From Pempheris klunzingeri (lineage: Eukaryota; Chordata; Actinopteri; Acropomatiformes; Pempheridae), in contig NC_092027.1 in the NCBI RefSeq assembly GCF_042242105.1, positions 5,554,006 through 5,618,005 of the forward strand: a stretch of 64,000 bases of DNA, in the 5' to 3' direction. The position numbers were made by a program, and so were the translations under genes. Positions 22,201 through 33,899 of this stretch are shown one piece after another (the first letter of the stretch is position 1; every line of letters begins with the position of its first letter). The notes below the pieces were generated by a model that did no database searches, had not been told where the DNA came from, and saw only the letters and a program-made list of their open reading frames with translations.

Positions 22201-24680
22201 CCTTTCCATCAGTAAGCCATCTCCCCCATCATATATTCACATGAAACTGCATTTTAAATCCATCATATGGAAATCCAAGATACTTTTCAAGTCATTGGTG
22301 GCTGTGGTGCACACAAATTTAATCATGGTATGTACTGACGAGGAATTCTCCCACACCTACTGTTGATGAAAAATCTGTGAAATGCTGCAGTGAGTGGTGC
22401 TCATACACTGTCTGCCAACTTATTTGCAAGACAATATAGAACAAAATTACAGCTCTGGAGTGCCCTATTCAGAAACTGAAAAGTGCCCATATGCTAAACA
22501 GGCTGTTGAAACTCTTGAGGGCGCATTGAGCTCAGAACAACAGCAAAACCTGATGGAATAAAAATGGGGGGTGCAGATGGGTGTGTGCAGATCAAAGACA
22601 ATAAAAACTGAAAAGAACTGAGTTTCATTTGAAGTTAACTTTCTTAAAAGGAGGATAGACTGCTCAGGTATCAGGAGTGAAGACACGGTACCAACAGAGC
22701 TGGGCGACAATGGCCAAAAGTAATTTTTACTTTACGCAATAATTCATGGATTAAAATAAACAACATGGAAACAAACACTTTCAAAAAAATTGGCCGATAC
22801 TATCCATAATTCAAATGCCAATATTTTGTTTTCTTTGGTGCAGTTTTCTGACTAGGAAAATAGTGTCATATCACAGTATTACAATAACAAACCCAGTCTC
22901 TGTCTCTTGTCCCCCAGCTCAGGGCACCATCTACAGCAACAAGTGCTCCTGACGCAGTCAATCCACCTCCATAAAAACTGTCTCCCCTACAATTTCTAAT
23001 CAAAATACTAGGATATAAATTGAATGCACATCAGCCACCAAGGACAAGTTTAAAATTTTGCCCCTTTGAAATTTAGATCAATGGTTCCCTGTAATGAATG
23101 AAATCCCTCATCAATGACATCATTCATGAGAAATAAATACAATACTCTGTTGAACACTTACTTCTTCCACCATAACCTCCATCACGACGGGGTCCCTTGG
23201 TGTGCTCCACAATGACCCTTTCCCCACACAACTCCTTGCCGTTCAAGTCATACACAGCATCATCTGCATCACGTGGGTCATCAAATTCAACAAACCCATA
23301 CCTTTACAAAAGAAGATAAAAATGCAACACAGGGTTACAACAAAAGATTTTGATAAATGTTCATGATCTAATAATACAGCAGCAGTCACATGTGCACAGA
23401 CTTCGCACAAATGCACCCCTAGACCATATCGCACCTCTTCAAGGAGCTGTTTTTAGAGAGCAGATCTGTTTCAGCACTTTGACAACTGATACTGAAATAA
23501 TAGATTTATGGATCTCAATCACAGGAGACGGTGTTTGGAAGATGAGACAAAACATCTTCCAACTGAGTTAATTTTATAGGACAAAATATAAACTACTTGC
23601 TGATATAAAGCTCACCTTGAATACAGTTAACATTGGTAGCATGAAACCGATACAAGATAAACAAATTATTTGATTGTATTAGCAGAAATGTAATCACCAA
23701 CAAATTTAATGTGACCAAATAATTGTGTAAGAGATATTCGAGCAAAGATCACCAGTTCCAGTTACTCAAATGTGAATAAATACCTTTTTTGCCCTCCATT
23801 ATTGTAAAACGAGCTCATCCGTTTTCAGACCGGTGACACACAAAACAAGCTGAACATGACCACATTGTGCTTTGTGGAGCGGCTGTGTGCATTTTTAACA
23901 CATTTCTAACATTGTGTAAACGATATATTACGATTAATAGGAAAAAAAACATCTTTACATCGAGTAATCGATAATGGCTTCGTTGATCACAGCCCTGGAT
24001 GTTAGGAGGAATATTTTAAAGGAAATCGGGAGAGGTTAGCTGTAGCATGGGGGGCACTGTGCTACCTCTACATCTAAAATGTAGCAGCTAACAGGAAGAC
24101 AGGTTAAACGTGAAGGTTGTGCATTTAACTGAAGCCATTTCTAAAAGCAATGCATGCACAGTAACAGCAGAAAGCACCTTCAATACAGACAAAACATGGG
24201 TGTGATTGGACTTGCACTTGATTAGCTAACAAGCTAGCATGCAATACACACAGCCGCCTGTGACATTGCCACGTCCAACATTAGCTAGCTGGCTAACGGC
24301 GGTCGAAACAACGCAAAAAAAAAGAACATAACACCGAAACCCGCACACAAGCACATATCCTCAACCTTTAGTTTGGCGCAGTAGCAATAAAACAAGCACC
24401 TTAGCACAACCGAGCTATGGCAGATCGCATTCTTAGTTTCCGCGGGTGGATTTTAAATACGTTAGCTAGCATTAGCATTAGCATTAGCAGGCCCAGGCTG
24501 GGGTTCATCTCCACGGCGCGGCCTGCGCGGACGTTAAGCCTCAACAACGGACAGCAAAAGGTGGCGACGTTACCCGTTTTTCAGGTCGACTTCGAGTATC
24601 TTCCCGTAGCCTTTGAAGAACCTCTCCACGTCCTTCTCTCGGGCTCGGTAGCTCAGCCTGCCGATGTACACCCTGGACAT
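19228..24680 (-). CDS. srsf4: Serine/arginine-rich splicing factor 4
   Basis: Nuclear pre-mRNA splicing regulator. Minus-strand coding exons: 24680-24574, 23301-23162, 21409-21303, 21013-20799, 20525-20448 and 19711-19228, total 376 residues. RRM1 spans about residues 4-70 ([22 protein letters not shown]1-like NGYGFVEF). A glycine/arginine hinge follows. RRM2 (about 100-173) carries the SWQDLKD signature (113-119) of SR proteins with two RRMs. From about 178 the protein is an RS domain interrupted by a lysine-rich island ([16 protein letters not shown]) and ending in [33 protein letters not shown] and [15 protein letters not shown] favour SRSF4 over SRSF6. The RS tail is shorter than human SRSF4 (494 residues). 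Its 5' end is near 24.7-24.8 kb, divergent from xkr8. Confidence 0.92.
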
Positions 24681-24839
24681 TTTGTTAGCTGGAGCGCGCT
24701 GCCGAAATGCGGGATCCGAGCACACAGAGGAGGCGCGAGGCTGCAGGAGGCTCATACACGCGCTCCTGTGATACAATAGGCTGCGGGTGAGTTGGGGGGC
24801 GTGGCCTCTGGTCTACGGGCTTACGTCACTCACCTACCC

Positions 24840-25141
24840 TCCAGTGCCCAGACGATTAATCGATTGTTTGGAAATTAATGGGGAACAATTTCTGTAATCA
24901 ATGAAGTGATTTCAGTGTGTCAAATGTATTATTACATTATCATTATACATTTTATATGGTATATGGATTTTATCTTTTATTTATTTATTTAAGTTTATCA
25001 ATTTTAAGACATCATCTTGGGGTCTGGAAAACTGTGATAGGGCTCAAACAATGAATCATCATGGCATACAAATATAGTCAAGTTGATAGTATTTTCCCAC
25101 TACTTTTATTAATATTCCATACTACTAGTAATGATAATAAT
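24840..25141. other. Spacer between srsf4 promoter and SINE
   Basis: AT-rich; includes CGATTAATCGATTGTTTGG at about 24854, reminiscent of the hAT-like family but too short to assign. No gene seen. Confidence 0.4.
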
Positions 25142-25153
25142 GATAATACTTCA

Positions 25154-25523
25154 GGGGCAGCATGGTGGTGCTGTGGTAAGCACTGTTGCCTCACAGCAAG
25201 AAGATCCGGGGTTCAAATCCCGGTCTTTCTGTGTGGAGTTTGCATGTTCTCCCCATGCTAGCGTGGGTTCTCTCTGGATTGTGGGAGGAAGCCGGAATAC
25301 CCAGAGACATGCACATTAGGATAATTGGTAACTCTAAATTGCCCGTAGGTGTGAGTGTGAGAGTGAGTGGTACAGACTGTCTGTCTGTATGTGGCCTTGC
25401 GATTGGCTGGCGACCAGTCCAGGGTGTACCCCGCCTCTAGCTTGAAGTCAGCTGGGATAGGCTCCTGCTCCCCCCGCAACCCTGACGGATAAGCGGTATA
25501 GAAAATGGATGGGCGGATGGATG
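25154..25523 (+). mobile_element. tRNA-derived SINE with target-site duplication
   Basis: The head has a pol III A box-like word (TGGTGCTGTGG) and a perfect B box (GGTTCAAATCC). The body contains CTGTGTGGAGTTTGCATGTTC and CCAGTCCAGGGTGTACCCC, and the tail is GGATGGGCGGATGGATGG. The 12-base word GATAATACTTCA occurs immediately before (25142-25153) and after (25524-25535), a clean target-site duplication. The family is widespread in teleosts. This is not a functional tRNA gene. Confidence 0.9.
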
Positions 25524-25669
25524 GATAATACTTCAAGTGAAAATACGCATGTAAAGTACAAGTACTTAACAAGTACCTTAAATCCTTCATCCAGCGTAAA
25601 TGTTTTCCTTACTGTGTATTTATTTCATTTAACCGCACTATATTTGTTGTGGATGACTCAATAAAGTAC

Positions 25670-25670
<1 letters not shown>

Positions 25671-25737
<67 letters not shown>
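25671..25737 (+). repeat. (TATC)n microsatellite
   Basis: About 16.5 units of TCTA/TATC, preceded by CAATAAAGTACA, a context typical of the simple-repeat tail of a retroposed element. Confidence 0.9.
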
Positions 25738-25739
<2 letters not shown>

Positions 25740-26248
25740 GAGTACAGCACTTGAGTAAAAGTAGCCTACTTATTTACATTCCACCACTGCATCTAAGAGG
25801 CTGTAACTGGCACATTTCCAGTCTTTTTTCCTGATTAGTTCATTTCAGGCCAACCAATCAATCGATTAATTGCTTGGGGTCCACTATTGACCGTGCAGTG
25901 TGGTCTTTAAATAGTACACCTTTACATGCCGGATTGTCGCTAAACGCATTAGCCGCGGTGGGCGGGGCTAACATCCCCACAGACCAGCTGCTCTCCTCTG
26001 TCGGGCTGTAACTTTTCTATCTTTCAGGCGAACTCCTCTGACTCAGATCATGCTGGAAACTTTGTAGAAGTCGCTGCTCCACCTGTCGCCCCGATGCGGA
26101 AGTGTTAGGGGACTTTATTCGTCTTCAATGGGTTGAAGACTGTGAGGTCGCTTTGGGAGGGAGATAACGGTGACGGTATGCTAACGGTGCTAGCTAACCA
26201 GCAACAGTTGGTCGGCTAACATCAACGGACTCGCGTGGTAAATCTGCG

Positions 26249-28222
26249 ATGGAGGGCGCGACTTTTTCAAAATACTCCTGGATCGACTTCGTGTTCTCCG
26301 TGATCGGGGTGTGCACCTTCCTGGTGGACTGGGGCTCGGACGTGTGGGTGGCCGCCGAGTTTTACTGCCGCGGGGACCTCCTCTGGTTCGGGGTGCTGGT
26401 CGGCCTCATGGTCCTGTCCTCGGTCGTGGTCCAGATGTTCAGCTGGTTCTGGCTCAAGTACGACCGGGAGCTGCCGGGGTTCCGCACACACACCGGGGGA
26501 GGCACCGTGCTCTTCGGGGACCGAGTGAAGCTGTCCTGCCTGCTGCATGTGCTGCAGCTGGGGTTCCTCTGCAGGTAGACCAGACTCTGTGCAAAATAAT
26601 GCAGCTTTTGGTGAATCCTCATTGTTAGTTTCACTGCACATCCCTTAGACAGACTTCTTTAACTGGGGCTGTAAATGCTAGTCTGGTTTCTCAATGTGTG
26701 GGAAGTGTTTCAGCAACAGGTTGCATGAAGTTAAACGCTCAGGCTGTGTGATGCAAATTCACTTGCTGCTTTGAGAGATTTCCTCAGGAGTGTTTCTCTT
26801 TCTACCCATTTACAAGAAACTGGATATTTCTACTCAGTAGTTCCGTCAAGCATGGAGGTAAATATCATATGACAGGTGCTGTGAGCATGAATGTGAATTT
26901 CAGGTGTGGCGACGAGTTAATCCAGTGTCTCTGATGAAAACTGAAGTGCATACAATGGAAAAATATTAACTTAATGAGGCACGAAGAGCTCCTCTACGTG
27001 CACGAGTCAGATAGAGAATGCATCCCATCAGGTTGCATCTGTTCACCCTTAAATGAGCATGTTTAGCTGCATGGGTTTGGTTTGTGTTAATCACTGCTAT
27101 TTTCCCACAGTCTGTGTCCCCTGTAACATTAATTCTCTGACATATTCATCCACGTAGGCACATCTCGGCCATACGGCAAGGCTTCAGGGTTTGGTGGAGG
27201 AAAGAGGAAGGGTCCGAGTACGCTGTTTACCTGACGCATGACCTCAGCATGCTGAGGCTCATCGAGACTTTCTGCGAAAGTGCTCCTCAGCTCACCCTGA
27301 TGATCTACGTCATGCTGTACACAAACACGGCCAGGACTGTTCAGTGTGAGTTCCCTTTAATTCCATTTACCAACACCTGACAAGAAAACAGTGTAAATAA
27401 AGTGCAAATAAGGATCAGACCTAGGTTGTAAAAACACTTCCTCTTGGTTGCTGCATTCACGGTTGAACTTCTGTTTTTGCAGTTGTGAGCATCGCTGCGT
27501 CCACCACTTCCATAGCCTGGATGGTGGTGGATTACCACCGCTCCCTGCGCTCCTTCCTCCCCGACAAAGCCAAGCAGGGCTGGGGTTCCTCTTTAATGTA
27601 CTTCCTGTGGAACCTGCTGCTAATCGCCCCACGCGTGGCAGCTCTCGCCCTCTTCGCCTCTGTGCTGCCCGGGTACATCTCCGCCCACTTTCTGATGCTG
27701 TGGTTCATCTTTGTGCTGTGGGTCTGGAGACAGAGGACAGACTTCATGGACAGCGTGAGCGGGGAGTGGCTCTACCGCGCCACCGTGGGGCTGATTTGGT
27801 ACTTCAGCTGGTTTAACGTAGCGGAGGGTCAGACCAGAGGCAGGAGCATCATCTACCACTCCTTCATCACCACCGATGGAGGAATCCTGCTGGCCACGTG
27901 GTGGTGTTACAGGGACCCTGTCCAGACCGAGCCGTACGCCCTCGCTCTGCTCATCACTCTCCCCTCCAGCTACCTCCTGGGTCTGATCTTCAAAACCCTC
28001 TACTACTGCTGCTTCCACCCCAAGCTGTGGAGGCCCCCCGTGAGGGAGCCAGGACTGCCCGATGATCTGCCCGATGCACAAGTGTCCTTTAGAAACTTTT
28101 CCATCCAGGACGACACCCTGTCCTCTCAGCTTCTTAACAAACGGATGGCCCTCCATGCTACTTATTTTTACTCCGATCAAGGAGACCATAGAAACAATGA
28201 GAGCACAGATAGAGACGTCTGA
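26249..28222 (+). CDS. xkr8: XK-related protein 8-like, first tandem copy
   Basis: Multi-pass membrane protein of the XK family; XKR8 scrambles plasma-membrane phospholipids after caspase cleavage during apoptosis. Coding exons 26249-26574, 27158-27345 and 27483-28222 give 417 residues (human XKR8 395). Family landmarks: VDWGSDVWVAAEFY near the N-terminus, LLHVLQLGFLCR at the first splice site, HDLSMLRLIETFCESAPQL, DYHRSLRSFLPDK, GEWLYRATVGLIWYFSWFNV and EGQTRGRSIIYH. Hydrophobic segments alternate through about residue 340. The C-terminal tail contains DLPD|A (P1 about residue 369), a DxxD caspase-type site, followed by LLNKRMALHATYFYSD, which resembles the human tail NRRMTHLAQKFF. A likely poly(A) signal ATTAAA is at 29682-29687. 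Confidence 0.93.
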
Positions 28223-29690
28223 GTGTCTGTGTGTGTGTGTGTGTGTGTGTGACGGTCAGTCGTGTACTACTGATAAATGTTACCGTCTGTAGTAGTAACA
28301 ATATCTCTCTCCTGTTTGTGCTGTAATTCCAAAAAATGCCCACTTTGAATCATAAAACGGTACTTGAACAGTGGGCAGTATTGATAAGATCCCTTTCACA
28401 TCAGAACATGTGTTACAGTGTAGAAAGATTTAAATAACTGAAAAAACAAATGAAGTCTGACAAATCCAAATAAGATAAGAAACGACATATTTTATTCTGA
28501 CTTATCTTAAAACAACAAATTAAAAGCCAGACAAATCCAAATACTTCATCACATTGATGCAAATACCACACAAAAATCCAATTTTGCCATAAAGCTTAAA
28601 GCTTGCCACGTGTGACCACAGATATTAAAGGGACATTTCCCACAGTATAAACGGTACTAAAAAAATCTGTTGATCAATACATATCTTCTATCATAATGAC
28701 GTGTTTCTCTACTCTGCTTGGAAGTGGAGTCATTTGTTAAGCTAATTTCTAAGACAACATGAATGATGAAATGTTATTTGATACATTTTCTACAGAAGAA
28801 AACAAACTGTATTTTAACTTTAAACATACATACCATATGACCATATGTGTTTGTTGTTGCTGTTGTGTGAATATTTCTAAAATTCAGACTTGCTGGGAAA
28901 AAAAAAAAATGTTTTGACAAGATGAATGATAACATAAAGGTTACTGCGTCTGTTTTAGAATATCCAATGATGATAAAAATCCTAATATTTTGGGCACTAT
29001 AAGGGTTTTGTCAGCCCCCGGAGGTCTGACCGTTTTCTCAATTCCTGTAGTTCATCTCCACATGTATACAGATGTTTATTTTTTCACCATAAGGGGCATC
29101 TCCTTTTGTGTGTTGTGTTTTTGGTTCATGCTACAGCTGCTACTACTGGAACCTGTCTGAAGGACTCTGAATGTAAATCTAACCATGATCTCCTTTTGTA
29201 TAATTTCTGTGTTTTTAAGACCACTTGATAAGGTACTAGTTTTTCTCAACATGATATTTATGGTATAAAATGAGGTGCTGATTCTTAAAATATCAACTTA
29301 GAACCGACAATCCTGCTTTAAGTGTCGAACAGGTACGAAAGTGTTACTCTCGCTCACTCATCCGGTGTTTGTTTAGCTTGTTAAAGTGTCAAACATCTCT
29401 ATTTACTTCATCTTCAGTTCAGACGTGAACATTTCCTCTCTGTGATGAGTAAAACTGTGTGACACTACCACACAATCTGCATTATTCTACACACACTATG
29501 TTGTATTTCAATCTTTTCAAGTTCCCCAAAACGTTCATCAAAGTTCGGGTTCTGTTTTGTGTGTTTCACATGTTAAACCTCTCAGTTGTTCATACAAACT
29601 GTTGTACATCCACACACTGCTGAAACCAACAGTCAAGGTCTGCTGGTTATTAATGTTTTACCTCACTTGCCACATGCAATTATTAAAGTG
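28223..29690 (+). other. Likely 3' UTR of the first xkr8 copy
   Basis: No coding exon is seen. ATTAAA (29682-29687) is followed by a GT-rich stretch (TGTTGTATCCTCTGTTTGCT), which fits a cleavage site; the UTR would be about 1.5 kb. A short TG run lies just after the stop (28229-28250). Confidence 0.45.
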
Positions 29691-29846
29691 GTAACACTGT
29701 TGTATCCTCTGTTTGCTCTTGTGTTTGTCTGTTACGCTGACGCTGCGAAAAGCACCTGATTTGCATGCTTTTACAGCTCAGTTTACAGTTAAGTAACTGA
29801 ATTCAAAAACAGGAATACGATAGAGCTTAATTGTTTAAGTGCCAGC

Positions 29847-29973
<127 letters not shown>

Positions 29974-30030
29974 TTACTACAGTGTGCCTTTAAGAAGTCA
30001 TGTAGCCTCCTTGTAGGAGGGGCTACACAG

Positions 30031-30038
30031 TATTTAAA
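30031..30038 (+). promoter_or_regulatory. TATA-like element of the second xkr8 copy
   Basis: TATTTAAA lies about 150 bases upstream of the ATG at 30188. This would put the start of transcription near 30060 and give a short 5' UTR within the first coding exon. Confidence 0.5.
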
Positions 30039-30187
30039 CACTGAACTTTGACTGTTTGCTTACTTTCGGTTGTGTTTCAAACATTCCTGTGTTAGCGAGT
30101 GACGTGTAAACAGCTGTGTCCTGAAGTATGTAGCCACAGCAGAGACAATTAAAGGACGTTTGCGTGAACTTGGGCTTGACAGGCACT

Positions 30188-32975
30188 ATGGGTGTGTTCA
30201 AGTTCTCCTGCATGGACTTCCTCTTGACCTGCATGGGTCTGCTGTTCCTCCTGCTCGACATTGGGCTGGATATATGGGCCGCCGTGTCTTTCTACCAGGA
30301 AAAGGCCTATGTCTTCCTGTGTATCCTGCTGCTGCTCCTCGTCGGCTCGTCCGTCCTCGTGCAGGCCTTCAGCTGGCTGTGGTACAGCTACGAGGACTTT
30401 GAGAGGGAGACGAAGGCCGAGAGGTGCCTCAGTGTGAGGCAGCTCAAGCTCCTCCATGTGCTGCAGCTGGGAATCTACTTCAGGTTGTGCAATACTTCTG
30501 TGCTTTAACAATTGTGGTGTTTTTAAAGTGCCTCAGGCTTCAGTCGCACCGGTAGTTTGTGTGGGAAGGAGGGCGTGAGTGCTGTGGGAGCTAAAGTGTT
30601 CAAAATGAGATTGATCTTGCTTATCTGAGAGCTCCACCCTGGTTAGCACCCGCCTGAATACTTCCATTTACAGGAAAGGCAGAATAATCTGAATGGAGCA
30701 AATGTTTGGCTCTATCACACTGCACTGAAGCCCATGATGTGTCATTGTAGCACACAGAAAAGTAAATGGCACTAATGACTAACAAATAGTAAATATAAAT
30801 AGTAATAATGAGTGAAAGAGGAATGGATTCTCATATTCTCATGCTTATGACATCATCTGGTTATTTCCTCTTAACATGTTTTGTAATACACGGGTTATTG
30901 TTTGTAATAGTTTTTTTTCTTTGGTACTTCTTGTGACCACAATGACTCAGGAGTAGTAGAAGCATGTGTTTATAGTAGATAATCTGATTAGATTCTGGAG
31001 CACTGAGCTAAAGTGGTGTGTTAAAGCCAGAGTGCCTCCTTTTCATGCCTTAATATCACAGCCAAAGAAATCAAAGTGAATGTATTTTGTGTGATGACTG
31101 AATCGGTGTGAGTTATTGTGGTTTCAACGGTGCGTTCTCTATCCCGCAGGCATGCAGGTGTCATGGAGATGTCTTTCCGCAGCTTCTTCTCAAAGATCCA
31201 CGACCCCGAGGGTTTCGCGGTGTTCCTGAGCCACGACCTCAGCATGCTGCGGCTCATAGAGACGTTCTCAGAGAGCGCCCCTCAGCTCGTCCTCATGCTC
31301 ACCATCATTCTGCAGCGGGGCGAGTTCGGGCCAGTGACAGGTGCGGGATGTTACTCACGTCTCAGCGTCGAGGAGATTAAGGGGCAGAAGTACATTTTCT
31401 GAAGCATCACTTTTAGATGTAGTTAAAGGAATAGTTCTATTTTTTTCATGTGGGGTTGCATGAGGCAGGAGTCCCGGCACAGATGCTAAGCTATTACCTT
31501 TCATCAGACATTGTTCTCCAACAGGGAACTGAAGCCACTGAAAAACAAAACAGTAATCTTACCTTGGAGATAATGTGAGTTGCTGGTCTACCTCTGCCTC
31601 GGTTGGTTAGTTTGCTTGTGTTATTGTATGACTTTGGTGTTTTAAACGGTTAGTTTGGATCAGAACTAGTGTGTTAGTGCCTTGATTGAGGCAGAAGTAG
31701 TCCAGCCCTTCTCATGCTCTGCAAGGTAAAATTATTGCTCTGAAGCAGCCAAAGCAAAAGAGAGAACGTCGGCAGTTCCCTGTTGGAAAGGGATGTTTGA
31801 CAGCGAGGTGAAGTGGTGAAAACATTCAAAATATAAAATAAATATGTTATATATATATATATATTATATATATGTTCTATAGCTGTACATCACTTAGGGT
31901 CTGTGCTGGGACTCCTGCCTGCTTCTCCATACTTGGGGCATGCAGTACCTCATGCAAGCCCACTTCAAAAAATCCGAACTCTTCCTTTAAATTACCTTCA
32001 GACAAAGAAAGGGGTGCATGTCTGAAAGCTGGTGCCATAAGGGGGGAGCCAAGCTTGAAATGTGCTGCAATCCTGGACCTCATGCTTGCATTTTTAAGGT
32101 GTGGTACTTTAGCTGATGATGACTTCTCCTCCTCCTCCTCCTCCTCAGTGTTGAAGGCCATCGGGTCAGCCTTAACCATCTCCTTCAGCGTGACCATGTA
32201 CCACCGCTCCCTGCGCTCCTTCCTGCCCGACAAGAAGAAGCAGCAGATGGTCTCATCGGTGGTCTACTTTCTCTGGAACCTGTTTCTCATCTCGTCCCGC
32301 ATCACCGCCCTCGCCCTCTTCGCCTTTGTGCAGCCCTGCTTCATCTTCACCCACTTCCTTTGCTCTTGGCTGGTTTTATTCTTCTTCGCCTGGCGATCCA
32401 AGACTAGCTTCATGGACAGCCCTTGCGGAGAATGGCTTTACCGCGCCACTGTAGGCCTCATTTGGTATTTCGACTGGCTCAGTGTGGTCGAGGGGAGGAC
32501 GAGGTACAGAACTCTGCTCTACCACGTGTACATGCTGGCCGATATCTCCGTCCTCTGCAGTTTGTGGTGCTGGAAGATGAACACAGAGCCGCCTTATTTT
32601 GAAATTCCACTCTTACATGGCATAATCGCTGCTGTCAGTGTTGTTCTAGTTTACATTCTTGGTCTCTTCCTTAAAATGATATATTATAAGTTCTACCATC
32701 CAAATCTTACCAAAGAAGAGTTGAAAGGGGACAGCTCTGAGAGGGCCAGAAATGGACAGGGACCTACTAGGAGTACATCTCTGATTGTAGATGAGGTTGA
32801 CTTTGCAGTGCCCTCACCCAGGAACGAGGACATAGACGGCGTTCCTCGGATAATGTTGCAGAGTTGGGGCACGGACACTGATGTTACAGATCGCAGCTTG
32901 CCCAGTCCACCAACGCCCGACATCAGACGCTGCAATAAAAGAATGAGGAAGCTGGCTGAGAACTTCTATTCCTGA
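30188..32975 (+). CDS. xkr8: XK-related protein 8-like, second tandem copy
   Basis: Paralogue of the gene at 26249-28222, same strand, with intron positions in the same places. Coding exons 30188-30483, 31150-31340 and 32149-32975 give 437 residues. The ATG at 30188 starts MGVFKFSCMDFLLTCMG. Shared landmarks: LDIGLDIWAAVSFY, LLHVLQLGIYFR, HDLSMLRLIETFSESAPQL, YHRSLRSFLPDKKKQ, GEWLYRATVGLIWYFDWLSV and EGRTRYRTLLYH. The extended C-terminal tail contains a textbook caspase-3 motif DEVD (P1 about residue 380) and EDID|G (P1 about 392), then NKRMRKLAENFYS at the very end, matching the tail motif of XKR8. Intron 2 holds a foldback element and an AT microsatellite. A poly(A) signal AATAAA is at 33858-33863. 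Confidence 0.93.
31447..31966. mobile_element. Foldback element in intron 2 of the second xkr8 copy
   Basis: GGCAGGAGTCCCGGCACAGA (31464-31483) pairs with TCTGTGCTGGGACTCCTGCC (31900-31919), 19 of 20 bases complementary. Further out, GTGGGGTTGCATGAG (31450-31464) pairs with CTCATGCAAGCCCAC (31949-31963). The centre (GGTTAGTTTG, GTTATTGTATGACTTTGG, GGTTAGTTTGGATC) matches the centre of the element at 15357-15992. An (AT)n run (31847-31873) lies inside the right half. Confidence 0.7.
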
Positions 32976-33857
32976 CCTGCATCACTTGACAGTCATGCAG
33001 ACCTTCAGGCCCAAAACCTGAGTTATGACGATCACGAGTTGTCGTGTATGGTGGTCGACTGTGGCTTAAATCTTCATTATTCACATGGCAGACGACTGAG
33101 GTTCAAGTCAGAGTTGCTACGTTCTCAGAAGCACTGTCTTCACTGTATTATCTGGTGCACACGAAGCTGTCGTTCATTATTTAAACTATATTTACATGCT
33201 TACGTTTACTCATAATTATTTTTATTTTAATGTATGAACTAGGGGACAATATCCACAGTCGCTTTTCTGCACAGAAATATATTTGAAAATTTAAGGGACC
33301 CTATGAAATATATTGGGGTTTTAAAAAGGTACACAACATTCGTAGTGGCGGAGTCCGCCATCCTGGCACTGGTGTATGAATGTGATCCAGCATTACTGTT
33401 TGTCTCACTGACACGAAAACTGTATCGGAGCTGTTTTAAGTTGCTGCTTAAGTTAATCAAACATGTCCTGCCTCAACTGGTGAAAGACGTTTGGAGTGGC
33501 TTTAGTGTGAAAGTCTACTGTTAAAGTCACGTTGCAAGTTGTTCTTTCTGTCATTCACTTCTCTTGAAACACCAACGACCACAAATTTAACCTCGTGTTG
33601 TTTTCCTATTTCATCTTTGTTCAACTTTGCGCTAAAAGGACTCTAGATAATCCACTTGATTTGACTTCCTGGGCACATGAAGCCAAACTTTTAGCTTCAG
33701 ATAATGATGCTAAGATGAGCAGGAGGAAAGTTGCTGCCTTCTGATGGTTCATTCAGTATTCCTGACTTTATTAGAAATGTTTTAAAAATTATATTTATAC
33801 TGCACGTTTATACATTATGTCATTGTAATATTTTATTAAACTTAAAAATAACTTATA

Positions 33858-33899
33858 AATAAAACAGAAACTTGTGTCTGAAACTTTTTAAAGTTTATT
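33858..33899. terminator. Opposed polyadenylation signals of xkr8 (plus) and eya3 (minus)
   Basis: AATAAA on the plus strand (33858-33863) and AATAAA on the minus strand (33899-33894) face each other 30 bases apart. They are the best candidates for the ends of the second xkr8 copy and of eya3, so the two transcripts probably meet or overlap slightly here. Confidence 0.6.

Noticed and set aside
25154-25240. tRNA-like sequence with A and B boxes
   Set aside because: It is the head of a SINE with target duplications; there is no cloverleaf-length unit ending as a tRNA.
27532-28189. Minus-strand frames opposite the first xkr8 copy
   Set aside because: Antisense shadows of the last exon; no start context, splice sites or similarity.
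31872-32148. Open frame running into the third coding exon of the second xkr8 copy
   Set aside because: This part is intron reading through by chance; a strong acceptor (CTCCTCCTCAG) at 32148 restores the phase and the family alignment begins there.
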